In this document: positions 27,639 through 36,163 of the stretch, in pieces
How positions within the stretch are numbered: the first letter of the stretch is position 1
Layout: each line of letters opens with the position of its first letter
Assembly (NCBI RefSeq): GCF_016725325.1
Contig: NZ_CP068083.1
Coordinates: forward strand, 3,658,001-3,722,000
Direction of reading: 5' to 3'
Origin: Sphingobacterium spiritivorum
GTDB taxonomy: Bacteria > Bacteroidota > Bacteroidia > Sphingobacteriales > Sphingobacteriaceae
DNA: 64,000 nt
Notes under the pieces: generated by a model
Database searches by the model: none
Told to the model about the DNA's origin: nothing
What the model saw: the letters and a program-made list of their open reading frames with translations, nothing else
Position numbers and translations under genes: made by a program

Positions 27639-29222
27639 TTAAATAACTCTTAATCGTTCTTCTTCCAGATCGATCTGATACAGTTGCTGACGGATGATCT
27701 CTTCATTTACTGCCGGATCTTTATTTAATTCCGTAAGAAACTGACGCTGACTTTCGAGCAGTTCGTAGAAAATGGCTTTTGTCCTTTCATTCATCCAGCT
27801 GTCGTCAGCGGCTTTCGTCTTTTCTTCCCAATGTTTCATAATGAGATCCATACCTGCATGCCCTTTCAATTCATTATCATATTTGTGCTTTAGAAACTGA
27901 TAGGTATGTTGTTTAAGATCCTGCTTCATTTTTTGCCTGGCTGAAATTTCTTTTTCCTCATTTATAAATCCTCCGAATGCCCCGGTTCTTTCTATAAAGT
28001 ACGGAAGAGTAAGTCCTTGAACGACAAGAGTAAGCAATATAACTACGAACGTAATAAATAAGATCAGATTACGATAGGGGAATGCTTCACCGTTGTCAAA
28101 AGCAACAGGTATGGACAATGCAGCTGCCAGGGAAACTACACCACGCATTCCTGTCCATCCTAATAATAACGGCATCAGTAACTGCCTTTTTCTGGAAGAT
28201 GCACGGGGAACGACATTGCGGCGAAATATATAAGTTGCCATCATAGCTGCATAAGCACTAATGATGCGTGCGGCAACAAGTACAAGCGTTACCAATACTC
28301 CATATCCGATAGCTGTACTTAAAGGGATTCCTTTGGAGCGTAAACCTTCTACGATCTCAGGAAGTTCAAGCCCTATGATAAAGAACACAATACCATTGAG
28401 GATGAACACAAAGCTTTCCCATACGCTGTAACCTCTGATACGGCTGGTGCTGTTGAGGAATATCAACCTTCTGGCAGACATATACAATCCGCCACATACG
28501 ACAGCCATCACTCCCGAACTGTGTACCTGCTCAGCTATCCAATACATTATATAAGGCTCTATGAGGGTAAGAGTGATGTCAGATGCGGCGTCAGTTGGAA
28601 GGAGTTTGTGCGCCTTTACAAATAGCCAGCCCAGTAAGAGTCCTATACCTGCACCGCCAACTACCATCCATAGAAAACTAAGCGTTGCTTGCTGCCATAT
28701 AAATTGTCCGGTACCTACTGTAACTAATGCAAAGCGGAATATAATTAATGAAGAAGCATCATTCAGCAGACTTTCTCCTTCCAATACTGCGGATGTTGAT
28801 TTGGGAATCTTTACAAATTTTGTGATGGCTCCTGTACTCACAGCATCGGGAGGTGATACGATACCACCTAACAGAAATCCAAGCGCAATCGTGAAGCCGG
28901 GAATAAAGTAATTAGCAGCTAAAGCTACAGACAGTGCAGTGAAAAAGACAACAAGAAAAGCAAAGCTGCCAATGATGCGCCACCATTTTTTCATTTCTTT
29001 AAATGATATAGACCACGAGGCTTCAAACAGGAGCGGGGGGAGGAATATAAAGAAAATAAGATCGGGATTAATTCTTACTACCGGTAATCCCGGTATAAAA
29101 CTGATCAGTAGTCCGCCAATAACCAGAAGTATGGGGTAAGCAATTTTAAGTCTGGTAGCCCACATATTCAGTAATACAATGATGGCTATCATAGCCAAAA
29201 TAAGAGGGAAGAAAGTATGCAT
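27639..29222 (-). CDS. CPA1-family Na+/H+ antiporter (NhaP-like)
   Basis: A 527-residue inner-membrane cation/proton antiporter. About 12 membrane helices fill residues 1-420. The family's ion site is visible as GGIVSPPDAVSTGAI near 125 and LEGESLLNDASSLIIFR near 150; TGMRGVVSLAAALSIP near 350 is also characteristic. A C-terminal ~110-residue cytosolic domain, rich in charged helices (ISARQKMKQDLKQHTYQFLKHK), probably regulates activity. It exports Na+ (or K+) against protons for pH and salt homeostasis. The upstream gene on the same strand is a bestrophin-family channel 36 bp away, so the two are probably an operon. Confidence 0.92.
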   Translation of the reverse strand: MHTFFPLILAMIAIIVLLNMWATRLKIAYPILLVIGGLLISFIPGLPVVRINPDLIFFIFLPPLLFEASWSISFKEMKKWWRIIGSFAFLVVFFTALSVALAANYFIPGFTIALGFLLGGIVSPPDAVSTGAITKFVKIPKSTSAVLEGESLLNDASSLIIFRFALVTVGTGQFIWQQATLSFLWMVVGGAGIGLLLGWLFVKAHKLLPTDAASDITLTLIEPYIMYWIAEQVHSSGVMAVVCGGLYMSARRLIFLNSTSRIRGYSVWESFVFILNGIVFFIIGLELPEIVEGLRSKGIPLSTAIGYGVLVTLVLVAARIISAYAAMMATYIFRRNVVPRASSRKRQLLMPLLLGWTGMRGVVSLAAALSIPVAFDNGEAFPYRNLILFITFVVILLTLVVQGLTLPYFIERTGAFGGFINEEKEISARQKMKQDLKQHTYQFLKHKYDNELKGHAGMDLIMKHWEEKTKAADDSWMNERTKAIFYELLESQRQFLTELNKDPAVNEEIIRQQLYQIDLEEERLRVI

Positions 29223-29258
29223 CGGATTCGTTGGCTTCTTTTTTAAGTTGAAATATTT

Positions 29259-30287
29259 TTACATCAGTACATCATTGATGGGCTGTATAGGTTTTGGAAT
29301 ATCCATTTCTCCGAGCATCTGCAACATATCAATTTCTATAGTTCTGCAGATAGAAAGCATGGGGATATCCGTACCTAAACCTTCAAAGGGATTTTCGGAA
29401 TAGTCCCCAATCAATTCCATCAGCACATAGATCCAGCCTACAATTGTTCCGAAAGGTATCATCAACCAGACTCCTGCATCTCCCAGTTTTGAAAATTCTG
29501 CTACGATCCCCAAGGGCAGGAGCAATATAAAAATACAGTTGAAAATAAAGCTCAGATTGGCATATTGTCTGGGTATCGGAAATTTTTTAATCCGTTCAGC
29601 TCTTCCCTGATGATCGTAAAAGTCAGCAAGCACTTTCTGCAGATCCAGTTGTTTACGCATATGCAAGACCGACTGTTCTTCCAATACTGCCAGTTGCTGC
29701 GATTGCAGGTTGATAAGCTGGGTTGCTTTGTTTGCGGCAATATGGAGTTCCTGATCATCAAAAAAATAATTTTGTTTCTGTGTTTCGTTCAGATAATCCT
29801 TGTACAAACCAACTCCGCCACTTTCCTGACGTTTCCGGGCTATTTTACCAAAATGTCCCCGAAGGCTTACATGTTCCCATTGGGTTGGAACAAGTAATTG
29901 CTCCCGAAGAGTATACAGCCATGCAATATGGCGATAGATAAGCTGTTTTTTTAGCTGACTGATCTCATTCGGTGTAAACTGTGCATCTGTACTGTTGCAT
30001 ACAAAAGCATTTACCATCGTTCCCCAGCTTCTGCTGCTGTTGACGATTGCACCCCATATTTTTCGCGCTTCCCACACCCGGTCGTAAGACTGGTTGTTTT
30101 TGAAGCCTATATAAAAGGCCAATGCGGTACCGACTAATGATACAGGCAGCCAGGGAATAGAAATCCAGTGCCATCCGGCTACTTTATAAAGAATGGATAT
30201 CAGAACCATATAACTCACCAGCCACCAGAGGTGATGACCTGCGAATTTGAAAATAGCGGTAAGACTAAGCGTTTTTCTTACAATCAT
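29259..30287 (-). CDS. bestrophin-family channel (UPF0187/RFP-TM), copy 1
   Basis: A 342-residue membrane protein of the bestrophin family, bacterial homologues of eukaryotic chloride channels. Visible hallmarks are the first two membrane helices, FYIGFKNNQSYDRVWEARKIWG near residues 58-78 (the conserved RxWEAR motif), NSSRSWG, and FNCIFILLLPLGIVAE near 250. The C-terminal IGDYSENPFEG(L)GTDIPM motif is typical of the family. Bacterial members conduct cations or anions; ion type cannot be deduced. It precedes the Na+/H+ antiporter on the same strand by 36 bp. A paralogue lies 3 kb away (33115-33999). Confidence 0.9.
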   Translation of the reverse strand: MIVRKTLSLTAIFKFAGHHLWWLVSYMVLISILYKVAGWHWISIPWLPVSLVGTALAFYIGFKNNQSYDRVWEARKIWGAIVNSSRSWGTMVNAFVCNSTDAQFTPNEISQLKKQLIYRHIAWLYTLREQLLVPTQWEHVSLRGHFGKIARKRQESGGVGLYKDYLNETQKQNYFFDDQELHIAANKATQLINLQSQQLAVLEEQSVLHMRKQLDLQKVLADFYDHQGRAERIKKFPIPRQYANLSFIFNCIFILLLPLGIVAEFSKLGDAGVWLMIPFGTIVGWIYVLMELIGDYSENPFEGLGTDIPMLSICRTIEIDMLQMLGEMDIPKPIQPINDVLM

Positions 30288-30541
30288 GAATTTAAGTGTG
30301 ATTTATACCCAAATATAAAATATTTCATGAATTATTTGTGTAAACTGGAGGTTAAGATATAAAGGAAGAATGTAAGGATATATTTTATTTTATCGATCTT
30401 CTTAACTAAAATATGGTTAGAAGTACGAAAAATGATATTGAATAGGCGTAAACTTATAAATTGTTATATGAATTTCTGATTGGTTGATAACAGCTACAGA
30501 TAAGTATAATTCATGCAGAAGAAAAAAGAGATTTTTGTGAA

Positions 30542-31687
30542 TTATTGATGTGAAAGAGGCTCTTTAAAGAAGATCTTTGACAGTTCCTGTGTTAGAAAAT
30601 CTCCTTTCAGATCTTTTGCAATGACGGTTCCGTCAGGAGCAATCAGAAAATTTGCAGGGATGGAAGTTATACCGTATTTCTGATACACTTCGCTATTATT
30701 TCCGTTTAAATCCGATACCTGCGTCCATAGAAGTTTATCTTTAGTAATTGCTTCTGTCCATTTTTGTTTGTCTGTATCAATGGATACACTTAGAATAGTA
30801 AAATTGCGAGTTTTATAGTGTTCATAAATGCGGAGAAGACTAGGATGCTCATCTCTGCAAGGTCCGCACCAAGAAGCCCAAAAATCTAAAAGAACATATT
30901 TTCCCTTGAATTCTGATAACGTGATTGTATTACCATTTACGTCTTTCATGGAAAAATCAAAGGCTTTCATTCCAGGTACTAATTTCTTTTTTGCCTTAAT
31001 CCGTTCTCGAATTATTGCAGCATATTCTGTCTGTTTTAAGCTGTCTATCAGTATATTATAGGCTTCTTCTACTTTAAAAATGTAGGTGTTAATTCGCGAT
31101 AAGTCATAAAGCATGTCAAGGCTTACGTATGAGTTCGGATTCATTTTAGCAAATTCCAGTTTATTATCTGCCTCTTCGTAATATAATTTTTCAAGTTCTC
31201 TTTTGTTGTAATTGACCAATGCAGTATCTTTTTTCTCTGACTCGGTAAATTGATCCGGATCCTTTATGAGTCTCTTTTTTTGTTTCAGTTGTGCTTGTTG
31301 ATTTTGAAATTGTTGTAATGTTTCGTTTAATGTTGTTCCGCTGACTACAGCTCCTGTGAGGGTATCCGGACTATTTATTTCAATCTTCCCCGGCTCTAAA
31401 AATAAATGTATGCTTTCCGTGATAAAATAAGCATAAGCAGGATTTTGATTTCGGGAAATGTATGCTTTTGTCGGATATTTAACAGAGCCTGTAAACGTGA
31501 ATTTGTGACGCGATGCAGTTGTACTCTTCTGTATAAATTTGCCATTTTCCTTGTACGAGAGAAACAGGGAGTCGCCTTCTCTTATTTTTTGACCGTAACC
31601 CGTAATTGTAAATGTTCCTTGTCCGTAAACCGATATATAGCAAACAATAAATAAGAAGATAGTCAATAATTTATATAATTGTTTCAT
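30542..31687 (-). CDS. periplasmic TlpA-type thiol:disulfide protein with DUF4369
   Basis: A 381-residue exported protein. A signal peptide (about residues 1-22) is followed by a DUF4369-like beta domain (FTITGYGQKIREGDSLFLSY), a helical linker rich in Gln, Lys and Glu (about 120-235), and a C-terminal TlpA/ResA thioredoxin domain with WASWCGPC (Cys274, Cys277). The cis-proline SIPANF is present. Such proteins are common in Bacteroidota and are thought to reduce or relay disulfides in the periplasm. It is divergently oriented from the hydrolase gene. The 254 bp downstream to the bestrophin start shows no further gene. Confidence 0.92.
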   Translation of the reverse strand: MKQLYKLLTIFLFIVCYISVYGQGTFTITGYGQKIREGDSLFLSYKENGKFIQKSTTASRHKFTFTGSVKYPTKAYISRNQNPAYAYFITESIHLFLEPGKIEINSPDTLTGAVVSGTTLNETLQQFQNQQAQLKQKKRLIKDPDQFTESEKKDTALVNYNKRELEKLYYEEADNKLEFAKMNPNSYVSLDMLYDLSRINTYIFKVEEAYNILIDSLKQTEYAAIIRERIKAKKKLVPGMKAFDFSMKDVNGNTITLSEFKGKYVLLDFWASWCGPCRDEHPSLLRIYEHYKTRNFTILSVSIDTDKQKWTEAITKDKLLWTQVSDLNGNNSEVYQKYGITSIPANFLIAPDGTVIAKDLKGDFLTQELSKIFFKEPLSHQ

Positions 31688-31956
31688 ATCAGTATTGTTT
31701 GAAAATGGTAGTTATATTTAAGTTTTAGTAGCCTGTATAGTTTTTTGCTAAGCAGGTTATAATTTATATTGATTGCATGAATTTTTAGACAATATAATAT
31801 ACGTATTTTATTATCCATAGTATTAGATAAAGTAAATAAAAGAACTTTTTTGTCGGAATCTACCCCTCATGTTGTCGTTTTTACATACTATAGCATTTGA
31901 AAATGTTTCCCAATTTTGTATTGTTACTAAATAGTAAGACTAAACTTGAAAAGGTT

Positions 31957-32829
31957 ATGATAAATTTACTTTACGAAAGAAACCTTATTGTAATATACCT
32001 AATCACAATCATTATGACTATGGCATCTTCATCACACGGACAACAAATTAAACCAACAGACAGTGGTTATGCCGCTGCCAACGGAACTAAAGTATATTAT
32101 GAAATATATGGCGAGGGCAGACCTGTAATTTTGCTTCATGGCGCCTATATGACTATTGATTTGAATTGGGGTCAATTAATTCCGGAGCTTTCCAGGACAA
32201 GAAAAGTCATTGCTCTTGAATTGCAGGGACATGGTCATACCCCGTTTTCAGATAGAATTTTATCCCGTGCTGCATTAGCAAGCGATGTGGAAGGAATATT
32301 GGATTACCTTAAGATTGAAAGTGCGGATGTCGTAGGTTACAGTTTTGGGGGTTCAGTAGCTTATCAGTTTGCCATACAAAGCCCGAAACGACTTAAAAAA
32401 TTAGTAATTATCTCTTCCACTTATAAAAGCAGTGGCTGGATGCCGGAAGTGACTAATGCATTTAAAGGTTTGAAACCCGAATTATTTACTAATTCGCCTT
32501 TGCAAACTGCATATGAAGCAGTAGCACCCGACAAAACAAAATGGACAAAATTTCTGGAACAGATGATGGCTTCAGCCCGAGAACCTTACGATTTGGGCGA
32601 CGATAATATAGCGAGAATAACTTCTCCCGTCTTACTGATCGCGGGTGACAATGATGGACTGGATAAGATTGAATTGGTAAAAACTTATCAACTGCTGGGC
32701 GGAGCTGTCTGTGCTGATTTTGGAGAATTACCCCCATCACAATTGGCGATTGTACCTTCGCAGGGGCACAGAAGCCTGATGATGCAAACACAAACAATAT
32801 TAAGCTATTTGAATAGTTTTTTACAGTAG
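31957..32829 (+). CDS. secreted alpha/beta hydrolase
   Basis: A 290-residue alpha/beta-fold hydrolase. Residues 1-30 form a signal peptide-like hydrophobic segment ending SSSHGQQ, so export is likely. The fold motifs are clear: the oxyanion-hole HGAYM near residue 60, nucleophile elbow GYSFGG near 128, DGLDKIEL near 230 and the catalytic His in QGHRSLM near 275. The substrate is unknown. In-frame starts at 31897 (TTG) and 31903 would add about 20 residues without improving the signal; 31957 is chosen. It is more AT-rich than the neighbouring core genes. A bidirectional terminator follows. Confidence 0.85.
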   Translation: MINLLYERNLIVIYLITIIMTMASSSHGQQIKPTDSGYAAANGTKVYYEIYGEGRPVILLHGAYMTIDLNWGQLIPELSRTRKVIALELQGHGHTPFSDRILSRAALASDVEGILDYLKIESADVVGYSFGGSVAYQFAIQSPKRLKKLVIISSTYKSSGWMPEVTNAFKGLKPELFTNSPLQTAYEAVAPDKTKWTKFLEQMMASAREPYDLGDDNIARITSPVLLIAGDNDGLDKIELVKTYQLLGGAVCADFGELPPSQLAIVPSQGHRSLMMQTQTILSYLNSFLQ

Positions 32830-32903
32830 GGAACGCTTCAGATTGGAGTCTGTAATTGCTTTCTATATTTTTGGGATCAAAAATAGGAAGGATACTGCAT
32901 AAA

Positions 32904-32933
32904 AAAACCTTCATCGAAAGATGAAGGTTTTTG
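32904..32933. terminator. bidirectional terminator between hydrolase and tRNA
   Basis: CCTTCATC and GATGAAGG with a GAAA loop, flanked by an A-run on the left and a T-run on the right, so it can end both the hydrolase mRNA (+) and the tRNA transcript (-). Confidence 0.9.
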
Positions 32934-32934
32934 C

Positions 32935-33018
32935 GGAGAGTGAGGGATTCGAACCCCCGGACCTGTGACAGTCAACAGTTTTCAAGACTGCCGCATTCGA
33001 CCACTCTGCCAACTCTCC
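32935..33018 (-). tRNA. tRNA-Ser, anticodon TGA
   Basis: A complete class II tRNA on the minus strand. The acceptor stem is GGAGAGT paired with ACTCTCC, discriminator G; the anticodon loop is CTTGAAA (anticodon TGA at 32983-32985). A long variable arm and the T-loop GTTCGAATC identify a serine tRNA. The CCA end is not encoded: the genomic sequence reads GCA after the acceptor stem, so a CCA-adding enzyme is needed. Confidence 0.95.
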
Positions 33019-33114
33019 GCGACAAAAGTAGAAATATTCATTTGTTCTGCAAAACTTATTTTTTATACCCTTGAAAATGAGCTTAATATTTTATTTAAGT
33101 GCCTTTAAAGGGGC

Positions 33115-33999
33115 TTAAGGATGTAAAATTTCATGTGAATGCTTCTTAATATTGGCTGCTAGCTTCTCCAGGGGCAAGTCGTCTGAATCAATTCCGAATG
33201 GATCTTCAATAGATTCAGCAATCAATTCCAGCGAAGCCAGTACGTAGAATACAAAAGGAACCGCTGCAATAACAAAATAACCTATAGAAAACACATAGCC
33301 TACAGGGAGCGTAAATACATAGAATACGATAAACTTCTTGATAAATGAGCTATATGATTGGGGAATAGGCGTATTTTTAATCCGTTCACATGCCCCACAG
33401 ATATTCGTCAGCGATTGCAGTTCGTCATTCAGGATAATAAATTGTTCACCTGATAGGATGCCTGATTTATAGAGATTAGTTACTTTTTTGAAAATCAATG
33501 CAGCCAGTTGATTTGGTGCATGTTTTTTCAGGTCCAGATTTCCCAGTTCCGGATGTTCCTTATCATCCAGCATATATGTTGTGTAATCTGATCGCAGGAA
33601 AGATTGTGTCAGTTCAGCGTAGAGAGGGATTGCTTTTCTGAAGAATGAGCGGTTTATATGGTCATCTTCCGGCAGGAATGCGTTCATTTTATAGGCCAGC
33701 GTACGGCTTATATTTGTTAATGTGCCCCATTGTTTACGGGCTTCCCACCATCTGTCGTAAGCCGTATTCGTGCGGAACACGAGAAGCAACGATAATGCAA
33801 AACCCAATAAACTGTGTACAATCGTAATATTTTTGATCCAGCTCTTATCCGACAACCTGAGATATTCAAGTTCCAGATAAGCAATACCTCCTGAAAAAAC
33901 AGCAGCTAAAAGCAGGTAGGGCAGGAGTTTGCGGACGGTGTCCGACTTGTGGAGGTAAAAGGTGGCTTTGAACCATTCTTTAGGATTATACACTTGCAT
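33115..33999 (-). CDS. bestrophin-family channel (UPF0187/RFP-TM), copy 2
   Basis: A 294-residue membrane protein of the bestrophin family, of typical bacterial length. The conserved AYDRWWEARKQWG motif is near residues 80-92, followed by TNISRTLAYK; membrane segments are near 25-45, 60-80, 220-240 and 245-262. The C-terminal IEDPFGIDSDDLPLEKLAANI matches the family's gating segment. It is a clear paralogue of copy 1 (29259-30287), but without an antiporter partner. It is divergent from the GH25 gene. The ion conducted is unknown. Confidence 0.92.
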   Translation of the reverse strand: MQVYNPKEWFKATFYLHKSDTVRKLLPYLLLAAVFSGGIAYLELEYLRLSDKSWIKNITIVHSLLGFALSLLLVFRTNTAYDRWWEARKQWGTLTNISRTLAYKMNAFLPEDDHINRSFFRKAIPLYAELTQSFLRSDYTTYMLDDKEHPELGNLDLKKHAPNQLAALIFKKVTNLYKSGILSGEQFIILNDELQSLTNICGACERIKNTPIPQSYSSFIKKFIVFYVFTLPVGYVFSIGYFVIAAVPFVFYVLASLELIAESIEDPFGIDSDDLPLEKLAANIKKHSHEILHP

Positions 34000-34063
34000 T
34001 GGACAAATATAATTTGTTCAAATTTAATTTGAAAGTATCCGTGTAATGCATTAATTTCAGGGC

Positions 34064-34921
34064 ATGGCGAAAATGGCTGTGAAGAGGGTAGCACCATCCA
34101 AAAAGGTGGTAAAGGATGACAGAAAAGTATATCTTATATGGAGTATCGTCATTCCTGTTATCATTGTGTTGCTTGCTGTAAGTTGGCATTATCGTTCAGG
34201 AATCCGTTATTATATCAGGGAAGTTGTTTCTGGTAAGGAGCAGAATGGATGGAAAGATGCGAAATACGACATTCGTAATGTCGAACTCATGAGTAAGCAT
34301 GATGATAAGATATTTGGGATAGATATCAGTCAATATCAGGGTGATATAGATTGGGTACAAGTCAATACAATCAATGACAAATTTCCAGTAGATTTTATTT
34401 TTATCCGGGCGACTATGGGAGAATCCGGGGTGGATTCTAAATTTAAAACAAACTGGAAAAGAGCAAATTCCAGAGCCAAGATCAGAGGAGCTTATCATTA
34501 TTTCAGACCAAATGAAAATTCATTAAAACAAGCCCGGAATTTTGTGAAGACAGTTCACCTGAAAGCAGGAGATCTGCCGCCGGTGCTGGATATTGAGGAG
34601 ATGCCTGTCAATCAGTCTATGGACAGTCTGCGTACAGGATTGAAGCGCTGGCTTGGATTTGTAGAAGCTCATTACGGAATCAAGCCTATTCTGTATTCAG
34701 GAGATAAGTTTTTTACAGACTTTCTGGAGAAGGAATTTTCAGATCATGTCATCTGGATTGCAAATTATAACTTCTGGATAGATGATCTGAAGGATCACTG
34801 GGATTTTTGGCAATTTTCTGAAAAGGGATCCGTTCGGGGCATAAAAGGTAATGTAGATTTAAATATCTATAATGGCGATATCGAAAACCTGGAAGCACTG
34901 GCTATACCGTACCGCAACTGA
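34064..34921 (+). CDS. membrane-anchored GH25-family muramidase (lysozyme)
   Basis: A 285-residue protein with an N-terminal cytosolic basic stretch, one membrane helix (VYLIWSIVIPVIIVLLAVSW, about 24-43) and a periplasmic GH25 domain from ~85. Catalytic motifs of this Chalaropsis-type lysozyme are intact: GIDISQYQGDIDW near 90, DFIFIRATMGESG near 113, YHYFRP near 142, and the acidic DIEE near 175. GH25 enzymes cleave the N-acetylmuramic acid-N-acetylglucosamine bond of peptidoglycan. Being anchored with no immunity or phage genes nearby, it is more likely a cell-wall remodelling enzyme than a toxin. The second ATG (34073) is also possible. Confidence 0.9.
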   Translation: MAKMAVKRVAPSKKVVKDDRKVYLIWSIVIPVIIVLLAVSWHYRSGIRYYIREVVSGKEQNGWKDAKYDIRNVELMSKHDDKIFGIDISQYQGDIDWVQVNTINDKFPVDFIFIRATMGESGVDSKFKTNWKRANSRAKIRGAYHYFRPNENSLKQARNFVKTVHLKAGDLPPVLDIEEMPVNQSMDSLRTGLKRWLGFVEAHYGIKPILYSGDKFFTDFLEKEFSDHVIWIANYNFWIDDLKDHWDFWQFSEKGSVRGIKGNVDLNIYNGDIENLEALAIPYRN

Positions 34922-35004
34922 TATCTCCATAACTAAAACCATACTATCTGGTTTTAAAATTTTCAAACAATAAGAGCATCTTGGTTTTTAAACTTCACTT
35001 ACCA

Positions 35005-35700
35005 ATGAAAAAAATAACACTCATATTCATGTTTCTGATGTCCGTATTCAGCCATAGCAGTATAGCAGATGCTGCTCAGCAGGACAGTATGGCATTATCT
35101 GTTGAGCAATTTGCGAGAGCAGCGGATCAACATCTGATCATCGATACCCGGAAGGCGGATGATTTTCTGAAGGGCTTTGTTTCTAAAAGTATTAATATTG
35201 GTTGGGAAGGGCCATTCGATAGCTGGATGACTAAAGTTGTAGCCAATAAGGATACAAAGCTTCTTCTTGTTATAGAGTTGGGACAGGAGAAACTGATTGT
35301 AGATAAACTACATGCCCTTGGATATACGAATGTCATAGGCTATCTTAAAGGAGGATTAGAATCATGGACAGAAGCGCATAAACCGGTTGAACGGATTGGC
35401 AGTGTGACCGCTACTCAGGCGCTGGAGCATATGCAGAAAACAGAGTATGTATATATAGATGTACGGACAGCTCCTGAATATGCGAAAGGCCATGTAGAAA
35501 CGTCACTTCATATTCCTTTAAATACATCGGATTTTCACGTGGATACAGATCCGCAAAAAACCTATCTGCTACAATGTCAGTCCGGCTACAGAAGTAGTCT
35601 GGCGGCATCATTATTGTACGCTAAGGGTATACATAATGTTCTCAATGTAGAAGGCGGTTACAGAGCTGTTTCTGCAGTGAAAGATACGGAACAGAAATAA
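35005..35700 (+). CDS. exported double-rhodanese protein
   Basis: A 231-residue exported protein with a signal peptide (KKITLIFMFLMSVFSHS) and two rhodanese domains. The first (about residues 27-120) has a Gly-Trp framework but no cysteine at the catalytic position, so it is probably inactive. The second (about 130-225) has an intact loop CQSGYRS with the active-site Cys near residue 192. The thioredoxin gene starts 12 bp downstream, suggesting a sulfur-relay or redox unit. The TTG at 34981 is not needed; ATG 35005 gives a clean signal peptide. Rhodaneses transfer sulfur from thiosulfate or persulfides to thiols. Confidence 0.88.
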   Translation: MKKITLIFMFLMSVFSHSSIADAAQQDSMALSVEQFARAADQHLIIDTRKADDFLKGFVSKSINIGWEGPFDSWMTKVVANKDTKLLLVIELGQEKLIVDKLHALGYTNVIGYLKGGLESWTEAHKPVERIGSVTATQALEHMQKTEYVYIDVRTAPEYAKGHVETSLHIPLNTSDFHVDTDPQKTYLLQCQSGYRSSLAASLLYAKGIHNVLNVEGGYRAVSAVKDTEQK

Positions 35701-35711
35701 GATTTAGGTAT

Positions 35712-36008
35712 ATGGCAACATTTAATGAAATATTACAAAAGCACAGGCTGGCGCTGATCGATTTTTCAGCGACCTGGTGCGGTCCTTGTCAGCAATTGGC
35801 TCCTATTTTGGAAGACGTCAAAAAACATTATGGGGAAGATCTTTCCATAATCAAAATTGATGTGGATAAAAATCAGTCACTTGCCTCGAATTATAAAGTG
35901 CAGGGAGTTCCCACACTTATACTTTTTAAAGACGGAGAGCAGGTGTGGAGACAATCCGGACTACTCATGAAAAACAATCTCGTGCAAGTCATTGATCAAT
36001 ATCGTTAA
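35712..36008 (+). CDS. thioredoxin
   Basis: A 98-residue protein with the thioredoxin core: active site WCGPC (Cys23, Cys26), cis-proline loop VPTLILF near 74-80, and no signal peptide. It is shorter at the N-terminus than E. coli TrxA (109 residues) but complete in the fold. It is 12 bp after the double-rhodanese gene; the two differ in predicted location (cytosol versus periplasm). It could reduce the rhodanese-related persulfides if exported by other means, or simply be a cytosolic thioredoxin. A hairpin with a long stem ends the unit. Confidence 0.92.
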   Translation: MATFNEILQKHRLALIDFSATWCGPCQQLAPILEDVKKHYGEDLSIIKIDVDKNQSLASNYKVQGVPTLILFKDGEQVWRQSGLLMKNNLVQVIDQYR

Positions 36009-36057
36009 AAGTACAAATTGACAGGATTTTTCGGAAATATCCGGGAAGCGAAGCATT

Positions 36058-36107
36058 AAAAAAGGATCAGATTTGATTGAATATAATTTTCAAATCTGAT
36101 CCTTTTT
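36058..36107. terminator. bidirectional terminator after thioredoxin
   Basis: A 12-bp stem (GGATCAGATTTG and CAAATCTGATCC) with a 15-nt loop, flanked by A residues on the left and TTTTT on the right. It can serve both the thioredoxin gene (+) and the CNNM-type gene (-). Confidence 0.88.
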
Positions 36108-36163
36108 GTCTAAAGTATAAATGACTTTAATATTAAAGATCGGTTTAGGACTTTCAGACATTT

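Noticed and set aside
34064..34921. Phage endolysin or toxin (GH25)
   Set aside because: It has a membrane anchor, no holin or immunity gene, and core genes around it; a housekeeping cell-wall role is simpler.
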